Part shown: positions 10,943 through 19,479 of the stretch, piece after piece
How positions within the stretch are numbered: the first letter of the stretch is position 1
Layout: each line of letters opens with the position of its first letter
Origin: Blepharisma stoltei
Lineage: Eukaryota; Ciliophora; Heterotrichea; Heterotrichida; Blepharismidae
Reading direction: 5' to 3'
Length of the DNA: 64,000 nucleotides
Assembly: GCA_914767885.1 (NCBI GenBank)
Contig: CAJZBQ010000017.1
Location: forward strand, 124,001 to 188,000
Made by a program: the position numbers and the translations under genes
Notes under the pieces: model-generated
Told to the model about the DNA's origin: nothing
Databases searched by the model: none
What the model saw: the letters and a program-made list of their open reading frames with translations, nothing else

Positions 10943-11332
10943 TAATTATAAGGGGCCTTCAATATATAATAAAATTAGGCTCTGATTACTAGTATCTGCA
11001 GGAAGGTTTGTGATGGTAAGACGGGTAGAATATCAAAATCATATTTATCATAGAGATAAATATAATAGGCTGGATATACTCTATTGGCATTAGCTGACTA
11101 AATAATAACTGCCGACAAAACCTTCATAAGTAAATACTTTCTAAATCACCTTATTTGCATCAATTAAATTTTGATAATTGTGTAAGCCAATCCATTATTA
11201 ATTATTTCCAATTAAGGATCTGTTCCTAAATCAAAAATTAATTTATGGCTTATTATAAAATTTTAAAAGCCAAGCATTTCATTAATACTCATTTAATTTA
11301 TTATAAAAGTAGAATATTTATCATTTAATTGC
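10943..11332. other. Spacer between paralogues 2 and 3
   Basis: AT-rich, no frame with family resemblance. It may hold the missing C-terminal codons of copy 3 behind an undetected IES, but I could not find them. Confidence 0.4.
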
Positions 11333-12487
11333 TTACCGTCCAATATCAAATAAAGCATCTTCTATTTCATACAGTTTCGCCTTAATTCCATGTCCTAAAT
11401 TCACACACATATACGGCAAAAACAGTGGGTCACTAAGAAAATTGGCAGGCTCCTCAGTGTTTTCATTCGCCTCCAGCCAAGACTCCTGATGGAAAATTGA
11501 TTGTTCAATTATATAAAGCACAGGCTTATTTTCATTCAAATTTTCTCCACACATTGTATAATGCACAATTGGACTTTCTGGATCTTTTGGGAATTTCGTA
11601 AGGCACTCATTAACAGCCAGCTTTAAAACTGAATTTTTTCTGTTGCCTCATCGTGCTTTCCTAAACAATTCTTCCATTTTTTTCATAAGTGCACTAATCC
11701 AGTTTTCAATTTTAATCTGCATAAAGACCGACACCTTTTTCCTCATCCTTGTGTTTTCTCCTAATCCGTTTGCTAATGGACATTTAAATACATCTCCTAA
11801 AGAAATGACCTCTGTTAAATAATTCAAATACTGTGCATTTGAGCATTTCAGTAATTCTGCATGGTACCTAATTTTGTCTAGTCTATAAATTTCCTCATAT
11901 AACTCTTTAAGCTCCTCAGGCAGATCGTCATAGTCCCCTCTATTAGGATAAGGAGAATTTTTATATTGGGCATATGCAGTGTGTATGCATAATTTATCTT
12001 TGTCAGCTAAATAAAATAAAATTGCTGGCCTTGGCTTGATGGGCTTGAACCAACTGTAATTGGGGTAGTCCATGGTGTTTATATTTTTCAGCAATTCAGA
12101 AAAAAAGTTTTGGTTGTTAATGATGGCGTCTGGGATGTATTTTCTGAGCTTTTCTTTTTCTTCTTCAAATTCTTCAGGTGTTAAGCTGTTCATTGTCTTT
12201 GCCATGTTGGTTCAGTATGAAGCTAGCAGGGAAATTCTGTTTGCCCATTTTAGCTGGCGATATGAGTCATTTGTTAATTTTTTAGATAAAGCTAAGGCGT
12301 CCTCGTTGATGTTTGGAGTGAATTCAAGTTTTTCGTTGGCATAGGCAAATCGGCCGTTGAGTTTTAATATAAAGCATTTGTCTTTTTGCTCGTTTTTACG
12401 GATTGCGCCGTACCATCAAGTTTTCAGCTGAGATTCAGGAGTTCATAAATCTTCGAAGTTTATGACCATACCGTAAGGCAACCTCAT
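11333..12487 (-). CDS. Tandem-family protein 3, possible divergent HMG-like domain
   Basis: 384 residues from ATG at 12485-12487 (MRLPYGMVINFEDLW). It has the same blocks as copies 1 and 2: FILKLNGRFAYANEK, a proline-led helix (KPRPAILFYLADK) and LPEELKELYEEIYRLDKIRYHAE, then IKIENWISALMKK, HYTMCGENLN and IEQSIFHQESWLE. It ends at DALFDIGR, some 15-30 residues earlier than the paralogues. That could be true divergence, or an IES beginning at the TA of the stop codon. Function unknown. This copy has the best-conserved HMG-like third helix. Confidence 0.75.
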
Positions 12488-12574
12488 GAGATTAATTATC
12501 GGGGGCTTAAAATAAAGATTGTTTTAGAAAATAGATATTGGGCGCTTTAAAGTTAATAGAAAATTAACAAAATC

Positions 12575-14814
12575 TTATTTTTTTTTAGGATTAGGTTTTA
12601 CATCTCTTTTCTTTCTCATCTTGCTTAAATTGTCACACATTTCTTTCATATTTGTAAAGTCTCCAAGTCTTAAATTATCAAGCTTTCAAACCCTTTGTTT
12701 TCTCGGGTTCAAGTCTCCATTTTTCCCTTTTATTTTTTTCTTCATTTTTTTCTCTTCTTCCTCTTTTAAAGACACTGAGTTTTCGTCAGTTCTTTCGTCC
12801 TCATCTAATTCGTCTTCATCTTCTGATTCTACAGCATCTGCTTTTGTCGCAAACATTTGCACCATTTTTGTAATAGAAACAGTTCTGTCATTTTTCATTT
12901 CAAAAGGTTCTTCAATAATTGTAAAGTTTTTCATTAGAAATTCATATTCTTTTGAGTGAATTTTATCGCGCGGGACATGATTTCTTCCACAGCAGCCTTT
13001 CTTTTTAATTGAAGTATCAAATCTGATAGCTTTTTGTTGGCAGCACTGGTAGAAACCAATATTGCTGCCATGGCTGAATTTTGGCTCCTCTGGGTGGTAG
13101 CTGCAATGTCCTAGCTCAGCTGCTACAAATTTAAGCCCACACACATTACAGTAAAAAGCTTGAAGCCGTGCCCAGATTTTCCAATAAATTTCTCTCCATG
13201 TAAGTCCTTGGTCTTTTAAAAATAAAAAAAATTTATTAATTTCCCAATTTCTGTCAGCGACGTGCTCTGCAATGACATTTCCATGAAAATCAATGAAAAT
13301 TCTGGCTTTTTCACATATCATTCATTCGTGTTGCTCATTTGTGTATAATTTATTGCAATAGACGCACCTATTCAAAATATTATTGTCGTCCTCTAGCAGC
13401 TCTTCTAATTTCTTCATAAAAAGCTTGCTGGTGAGTTTATCTTTTCTGTCCTTTACGTCATCGAGCAGTTCAGGAGTTACCATTTTTGCCAACTGTTTCA
13501 GTAAGCTTGGGTTTAGACTTAACTTAACTTACTAATTATAACGCTTAACGTCCACTACTGGGTTGGCAAAGCCCAGACCTCCGCTCGCCTTTCGTCGCAT
13601 CGGGCCCACAGACCTCTGGGCCGGTCCGCTTCGTTCACCAAGGTGCGCCTAGGGGCAAGTGTTGCCGGCTTCGACGGCTCATGGATGAGCTACTTGCTTG
13701 TGACATGGGCTGCCATTCCGAAAACCCAAAAAATGGATTTTCTGGTAGGCTTTCGGCAAAAAGGAAAAACACGTAGCCTGGGACGTAACGCCCAGTTTCA
13801 CGCTAGGGAGTTGCCCGATGGTCGTGTGGACTCTGCTAGGCTTCCCCTTTCCAACTGCCGTGCTTTTCCTTCCCCACGAGGAAAAAACCATCTCTGAGAA
13901 TAGACTAGGGCTAGGTTCTGTACTCCACCAGAATTGCTTACCTAGCATTGCCGTCCATCTCTGAAATGGCAAAACCTTGCCGGATATAATTAAAATATGA
14001 GTCGAGGCTGCATGGCCGGAGGCCATGCCCAGACGAAGACGCCATATTTTATTATGCTTGGGTTTAGACAGCTCATGTCGATGGGCAGCTTGACTACTTC
14101 TTCAAGGTTCCTTGTGATGAATTCCAAGCATTCATTAACCAATGACTGCATCTGTAAGAATTCTGAAGAAATCAAAATGGAAATCACTTTGCTGATTTCC
14201 AGATTCGGCTTTTCTCGCTGGATCATATATTGCATAAGCCATTCAAAAATATCTACATCGCAGTGGACGCTTATTTCTAAGTCTTCGACTGATTGGCAAC
14301 TTAAGAGGTGGGATTCAAAGTATTTCATCTTTGAGATAAGGATTGATTTGGGGCATTTGAAATTGGGTCTTCTTAAATGCACCTAGCTGTTAAATTTTCT
14401 CTTTAAAATAACGATAACTTTTTACAATGGGTTTCTTTAATATGTTTTTAAAAATAAAAATTATAGTCAATTTACTGTAATTTTCCCTTTGAGGGTTTAT
14501 AATAATCATTTGAAATCTCGGTCTATTCGCTTTGCTTCGTCACGAACATGGATTGTGATTTCTTCTTCAAAAGGCTGAGAAGGAGGCTTTATTGCGGGAG
14601 ATCGAGAGGCATCAGGGACACTTGTAGGAGGAAGAGGGTTAAATGTGGGAAGATGTTGGCGTTGCGGGACAGGATTTGATGGTTTTGGGTCAGTGGATTG
14701 CTTGGTACCACGAGGCTTTGAAATGGAAGTTCCTGAGACTGTTGTAGGGGTTTGACGATTGGGCTGGGAACGAGTATAGTTTGAAGGAGGACGGCGATAG
14801 CTTGAAAGGAACAT
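12575..14814 (-). CDS. SANBR/KIAA1841-like BTB and cysteine-rich protein
   Basis: Coding segments 14814-14507, 14353-14053 and 13501-12575 give 511 residues. Residues 1-85 are proline- and serine-rich. A BTB domain follows: ITIHVRDEAKRIDRDFKCPK, LISKMKYFESHL, DLEISVHCDVDIFEWLMQYM and VISILISSEFLQMQSLVNECLEFI. Then comes LNPSLLKQLA .. DDVKDRKDKLTSKLF, and a zinc-binding part with CVYC, CNVCG, HCSYHP, NIGFYQCCQQKAIRFD and KGCCGRNHVP. These match, in order, the layout of animal KIAA1841 (SANBR, a BTB protein that in mice restrains class-switch recombination). The animal SANT domain is not seen; an acidic, lysine-rich tail ends the protein. Two IESs interrupt it: a retroelement (13502-14052) and a 153-bp segment (14354-14506). 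Both removals are exactly in frame. Confidence 0.8.
13502..14052 (-). mobile_element. Retroelement-like insertion (family A) forming an IES in the SANBR-like gene
   Basis: A 14-bp direct repeat, GCTTGGGTTTAGAC, flanks the insert (13505-13518 and 14056-14069). Next to the left copy is a simple tail (TTAACTTAACTTA) and the body is GC-rich. A long, variable-length duplication with a short-repeat tail is the hallmark of LINE/SINE-type integration. The body shares motifs with the insert at 24917-25432 (AATGGATTTTCTGGT; TTGCCCGAT; CCTTTCCAAC; the CCGGATAT / GCGGATAT end). Oriented on the minus strand, the 5' end has an ATGGC start and a GCATGGCC..GGCCATGC hairpin. Excision at TA (13502 / 14053) restores the ORF. 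Confidence 0.75.
14354..14506. other. 153-bp IES bounded by a 10-bp direct repeat without TA
   Basis: CATTTGAAAT occurs at 14354-14363 and 14507-14516. Excision between the repeats joins RIDRDFK to CPKSILIS in the BTB domain, where no gap is expected. The repeat contains no TA, unlike most short IESs here. Confidence 0.7.
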
Positions 14815-15399
14815 TAAATATTTACTGTTAAAGATGGAATAATTTGGTGAGAATATTAAATTTAAAGAATTGCTATGCTTTGGTTTATTAATATCATCTT
14901 TATTTTGGCCTAAAAATATAACTGTATCTCTGAAATAGTTAGGTTTTAAAAGAAAATTTATATATTTTTTATATCAAAAATAGCGCTATTGTAAACATAT
15001 TTATCTTTGTAGTTATAGACTCAGGATCTTATAATCAATTTTTCGTAAAATTAAATAATTATATTAGCTGAAAGATGCGATAATCTTAGATTATAGTATC
15101 TAAAATATCCCAAATTCAAAAGCTTTCCCTATTTTATTATCTTTCACATTTATACAGCTTTCCTGGTGATGGCGCATTGCGCGCCATCACCAGGAAAGCT
15201 GTATAACTAATTTATTTCCATCTCAAAATTTTTAATTTTTTTATGAATAAAACACAGTGTGTTTATTTCCTATTTAAGAGCACTAGGCTAAAGTTTCAAT
15301 TTCTGGCTAAATCTTTTTTATAACGCTAAGTGCTATTTAATTGAAGTGAAATCCATTCTTAAAGGCTCAGAAAATATCTAGTAAGTTATAAAGAATAAA
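14815..15399. other. Divergent intergenic region with a palindrome
   Basis: Shared upstream region of the SANBR-like and SPEF1-like genes. Apart from the palindrome at 15151-15205 I see only AT-rich DNA. Confidence 0.5.
15151..15205. repeat. Perfect 25-bp-arm palindrome bounded by TATA
   Basis: TATACAGCTTTCCTGG .. CCAGGAAAGCTGTATA: two perfect 25-nt arms around a 5-nt centre. It starts and ends with TATA, so it could be a short hairpin MITE or IES. No coding frame crosses it, so excision cannot be tested by frame. Confidence 0.85.
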
Positions 15400-17705
15400 A
15401 TGTCAAAACCTGCAGAGGTTTTGGAGGAAGAAGAACTTACCAGAATATACGAATGGGTAGATTCAATACCCTTATCAAGACCAAAAAGGAACATCGCTAG
15501 AGATTTCTCTGATGGCGTCCTCATTGCTGAAATTTTTAAACATTTTATCCCATCAATTATAGATCTCCACAATTATCCACCTGCAAATGCTGCCAGGCAA
15601 AAATTAGCAAATTGGGAAACTTTGAATAAGAAAGTGCTTACTCCTTCTTAGCCTGAATTTTTGGTATATATAGAGCTAATTTTTCTAATAAATTTTATTT
15701 TCTGTTTATTTATTTTGAATTTTTAAATACTAATTTCTAAATTCATGCTAAAATCAAGCTATAATAAATAATCATCCCTGTATTTCAAAATAGAAATAAA
15801 AATGGCGACGTTGAAGAAATTGTCTCTGAGGCGCACTTCCTATGGAGCAGATTGGGCCCATCTTGATGAAGCTAAAAATAGAACCTCTATCTCTTATGAA
15901 GTAGGCCTTGAGGCTTGGGGAAGCCTTGCCGAAGAGGGAAATTTTGTTTCTCCCTAACTCCCCCCCCATCCTTGATCGAAAGACTCGCCATCGTTCGATC
16001 AAGGATGGGGGTTAAAAAAATTTTTTTGGGAAAAAAATTTATATATATATATTTTTTTTATTTACTTTTAAATCAGAGTTTTAAGAGTAATTAATAACTA
16101 TTTCTAAAGCAAAAAATTGAATTAATTTCATAAAAATACTAATTTTTTAATATTTTGATTTATTAATTACCCCTTTTAAACTGTATAAATTTTAATTTGT
16201 TCCTTATGGAATTAAAATTGTTTTTTAAAAATTTTAAAGAATCTCTATTTTATTAGATTATTGAGTTTTTAAGCCTAGGTTGATGACTAAGTCACTTCGA
16301 ATAGTGATTCCGTAGCTTTCTGTTGTTTCAAAGCTTCTGAAAACAGCTTCATTATGTACATCTTCCCAAGCTTTTGATAGCAAATATATTTTAATATATA
16401 TATATATATATAAAAATTTGCATGATATGAAAATCGTTCGATCAAGGATGGGGGTTAATTTTCCCCAATTTTTAGGAATTTTTACAGTCAATCGTTCGAT
16501 CAAGGATGGGGGGTGGGAGTAAAGGTTTTCCTGTCCCTGCCAGATGGGCTATACAGTTTTGCCTCTCACATAGTCTTTTGGCTATTCGGAATTTTGGTTG
16601 GGCCTTACACCATTTGCAATCAGTTATGTATGCGCCTAGTGTAGGTCCGTGCTCTCATACGACGAATATTTTATAAAGAGACTTTTTTTTTGGCCTATTT
16701 TCTTTTTGGCTTATTTTTTTCGACCTATTTTTTTACCTATTTTTTGATCTATTTTATTTTTAGAATGTTTATTACTTAATTATTTTTGAACTTTTGTTGG
16801 TCTATTTGCTTTGGAAATGATTCCAAATTGACTATTTCGAGGTGATTTTCAATTAATTTTAGTCTATTATTGTTTTGGCAGAATATATATTATAAAATTT
16901 TTAGCAAAAATAAATTAGTCAAAAAAATAGGCCCAAAAAAAAAGGCCTATAAAAGCCCAACAAAATAGGCAAAAAAATAGCTGTTATGAAATAGGTGCTG
17001 CGTGAAAAAACCATTGTAAATCGCCTTCCTGATGCCAAGATAGTCCAGCTATTGGTAGCTTATGCCTGCATAAAACTTTTAACTAAATAGCTAACTAACT
17101 TATATTTCAAAAAATTATATAGGGAAATTTTTTTATATTAAAATATCCTTTGTTTACTCATAGGGATTAATTTTCTAAAACAGTTATCCTTACTCTAATT
17201 TTTAATTTCCACCACATTTTGAGTTTTCATTATGGCTTAACTTAGCATGTAAATGTAATTCATGCACAAAGTTCAATAGAAAAATTGCAATTCATAATCG
17301 ATTTTCTTAATGACTTACTCTCTCATTAAGCGACGATTTAGTAGATTGGATTTTCAAATGGACGTAAGAGCTATAAATGATATAGTTAACTGCGTTCCAG
17401 AAGCCATTGAAAAAGTTTTGAAAATCTTCAAAGAAAAAGTAAGGAATATTTAGATTGAAATTTATTTAGCTAAAAACAAGCCAAGAAATTCTATATCGCC
17501 TAAGCTAAAAAATAATGGAGATAGGCCAAGAGATGATGAAGTGCTGCCAAGTGAACTAATAGAAAAAGAAGAAATGATCCAGCAGCTCAGGGAAACCATT
17601 GAAGTTATGGAGCTTAAAATTAAGCAGCTAGAAGAAATATGCGAGATTAAGGAGGATAAAATCGCTGATCTTGAAAAAAGAAGTCAAGAAGCAGGCTTAG
17701 CTTAA
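15400..17705 (+). CDS. SPEF1/CLAMP-like calponin-homology protein
   Basis: Coding segments 15400-15638, 17342-17438 and 17454-17705 give 195 residues. The N-terminal CH domain is typical of SPEF1: RIYEWVDSIPLSRPKRNIARDF, DGVLIAEIFKHFIPSIIDLHNY and NAARQKLANWETLNKKVL. After the large IES it continues RLDFQMDVRAINDIVNCVPEAIEKVLKIFKEK, then a basic stretch and a 50-residue coiled coil (ELIEKEEMIQQL .. IADLEKR). SPEF1 proteins bind and bundle microtubules in the cilium and central apparatus, which suits a ciliate. A 15-nt GT..AG intron sits at 17439-17453. The IES at 15639-17341 splits the CH domain at TA and its removal is in frame. Confidence 0.92.
15958..16519 (-). mobile_element. MITE with GATCAAGGATGG termini (second sister family)
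   Basis: 562 bp flanked by TAA (15955-15957 and 16520-16522). The left end is CTCCCCCCCCATCCTTGATCG followed at once by its reverse complement (hairpin to 16013). The right end has GTTCGATCAAGGATGGGGG twice, at about 16435 and 16494. This is the layout of the main family (hairpin at one end, repeated motif at the other, CTCCCC termini, TWA duplication) with a different inner motif. It inserted into a family D repeat; an uninterrupted relative lies at 60835-61060 (CTTCTCCCT .. TTTTCCTGTCCCTGCC). Confidence 0.8.
16685..16985. repeat. Inverted array of GGCCTATTTT units
   Basis: Four to five variants of (G)(G/A)CCTATTTTTTT at 16698-16755 face the reverse complement (AATAGGCC, AAAGGCCTATAAAAGCCC) at 16920-16980. 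Likely a decayed foldback element inside the large IES. Confidence 0.6.
17439..17453 (+). other. 15-nt spliceosomal intron in the SPEF1-like gene
   Basis: GTAAGGAATATTTAG. It contains the only in-frame stop; removal gives KEKIEIYLAKN. A 15-nt length is characteristic of heterotrich introns. Confidence 0.9.
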
Positions 17706-17884
17706 ATTAAATAAAGAGATATAATTTAATTTTTCTTATAATAATAATTATCATTTAAATAATTATAGGACTAATTATTTAAAGAATTTTTATTTAAGTC
17801 TAAAACATTAATAAAGAAAGTTTTTTTATTGATTTAAGATTTGCACGTGTAAATCTAGAAATTATTATAACTTATTAAAATCAT

Positions 17885-18535
17885 ATACATAAAATGGCCG
17901 GAGACGAGCGACCGTCCTTCCGTGGCGGGTGTCCTTATGCATACCGGACATGGTTTTTGGATGCGGAGAGCTACTCAAGGGAAGAGTTAGCTTCGAGGCG
18001 AGAGGCCCAGCCAATTTCCGCTGATTTTGGGACTTAACCCGGACAGCAGTTTTTCGCATTCTTTTTGCCAGTAGCGCCGAGGCCCAGACTCGGTGTCCGA
18101 AAGAGGCAGGGTGAGTTACCTGCCTCGGCTACTTGGTGGCTTAGCCCCGAATCCCGTAAGGGGTGAGTTCTTTCTTGGAGATGATCCGGGAAAGAGTGGA
18201 GGCGAAGCTAGACTTGGGATCTCAAGGGCACAAGTCTCTCCAGTTAAAAGGGTCTCTCACGGGGCGATCTGGCCAACCGGAGGCAAAGACTGGCGTAATT
18301 CGGGGCGGAAGACTGAGTTGGAAATGGTGGTGCCCAGCGCCAGTCGGCTGACGACTCAATAGGGCAACCCACTACCGAGAAACCAGGGGTTTCGGCCTGG
18401 GCTCAGAGAACCAGTGATGGAAGTCCATCCTTTTCGCTCGTGCCAGCACGGCTCCTCAAGGAGCGCGGAGGAATGCCACGCATGGAAGTAGGGACTATAA
18501 ATACACATCTTAAACCTAACCTAACCTAACCTAGC
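17885..18535 (+). mobile_element. GC-rich retroelement-like repeat (family B) with a CCTAA tail
   Basis: About 640 bp starting near AAAATGGCCGGAGACGAGCG and ending in (CCTAA)n at 18510-18531. It shares several blocks in the same order with the insert at 39180-40034 (GCGAGAGGCCCAGC; CCAGTAGC; CTCAAGGGC; TCTCTCCAG; GGGGTTTCGGC). The flanks show an imperfect duplication (CTTATTAAAATCATAT versus CTTATTTTAAAATCGTAT), as expected after target-primed insertion. Open frames across it show no family resemblance, so I do not call a protein. Confidence 0.6.
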
Positions 18536-18900
18536 TTATTTTAAAATCGTATGAAGCTGAATACGAATAAACAATAAGAGACTGCTAAGAGCATAAAATT
18601 AGAAAAATATATATAGAAATAGAAGCTTCAATATTAAAAAATTTAAAATTAAATTAGCTCATGCTGATCCTCATATATTGAAAAGTCTTAAAAATCTTTT
18701 GAAAAAAATCATCTTTCGAAATCATGCCATTAATTCTCCTCACCATGTGTCACAAAGTTAAACCAGCAGTCCACGCTCGAAACTAAGCTAATCTCAATAA
18801 TTTAATCCATTCCTAATAAATCCTAACTTGGAATTATTATAAGGATTTATTAACCCTATATTGAAATTATTGTACGGATTTATTAAATAAATACTAATGC

Positions 18901-19479
18901 TTAATCAACAGGCAGTAATTCGACTGCATGCTCTTTCTCATTATGAACCCTCAAATGATATTTATCATATAGAATTTTTTTACAAATTTCGCATATTACC
19001 CTGTTTGATTTCTCATGGACCTGCTTTTTGTGCATTTTTAACGCATACTTATTTTTAAATCTGCATTTACACTTGTTGCATTTGGAGTTCTTATATCCAG
19101 AACTATGGATTTTTCCCATGTGTTGTTGAAACCCTTTATCTGATTTAAAAGTTTTTTGGCATAAATCGCAGTAATGTGTCATCTGGCCAGTTAATACTTG
19201 GCCATTATCATTTAAATCATGAACTGATTGGTCGTCAGCTTCTTCTAAACATTCATTATCCTTGACGGTTCCTAAATTTTCTGGAAATTGGTTAAAACAT
19301 CTCCAGCATGTGTATTCATAAGAGCCAAATGAGTGCAGACCAAGGTCGAACATTGTTGCAAACTCTAAACTGCATCTGGGGCAGGTATAAGTAAAAACAT
19401 TTTGAAAACCATCGCTGTGAATAATTTGAAGAGATATTGTTTTTGGTAAAGGTTTTTCTAGAATAGTCATATTTTCCAT
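18901..19479 (-). CDS. C2H2 zinc-finger protein 1
   Basis: About 192 residues from MENMTILEKP; an upstream alternative start at 19602 adds 41 unlikely residues. Four CxxC..H units: CPRCSLEFATMFDLGLH, CDLCQKTFKSDKGFQQHMGKIH, CNKCKCRFKNKYALKMHKKQVH and CEICKKILYDKYHLRVHNEKEH, with another CWRC pair near residue 60. C2H2 fingers usually bind nucleic acid; the target is unknown. Its paralogue lies 2.2 kb away at 21658-22197 and shares the YxCxxCxxxF..KG.QQH.GK.H and KYALK.HK.QVHEK spacing, so they are tandem duplicates now separated by repeats. Confidence 0.85.
   Translation of the reverse strand: MENMTILEKPLPKTISLQIIHSDGFQNVFTYTCPRCSLEFATMFDLGLHSFGSYEYTCWRCFNQFPENLGTVKDNECLEEADDQSVHDLNDNGQVLTGQMTHYCDLCQKTFKSDKGFQQHMGKIHSSGYKNSKCNKCKCRFKNKYALKMHKKQVHEKSNRVICEICKKILYDKYHLRVHNEKEHAVELLPVD

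Larger units (their letters stand above)
15639..17341. mobile_element. 1703-bp composite IES in the SPEF1-like gene
   Basis: TA at 15639-15640 and 17342-17343; removal joins AAA GTG CT and TA GA as KKVLRLDF. Inside are a GC-rich repeat (family D; 15790-15955 and 16523-16670) split by a MITE (15958-16519), and an inverted array of GGCCTATTTT units (16685-16985). It is therefore an accretion of several elements removed as one unit. Confidence 0.85.

Noticed and set aside
13643-14026. Frames on both strands within the SANBR IES
   Set aside because: They lie inside the inserted repeat and run across its duplication; the frame-restored BTB gene explains the flanks.
17439-17453. GTAAGGAATATTTAG as a TA-bounded mini-IES
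   Set aside because: Exact GT..AG 15-mer with the frame restored by removing precisely 15 nt; intron fits better.
18093-18362. 89-codon frame in the GC-rich repeat
   Set aside because: No resemblance to any family, not preserved in the related copy at 39180-40034; GC-rich DNA has few stops by chance.
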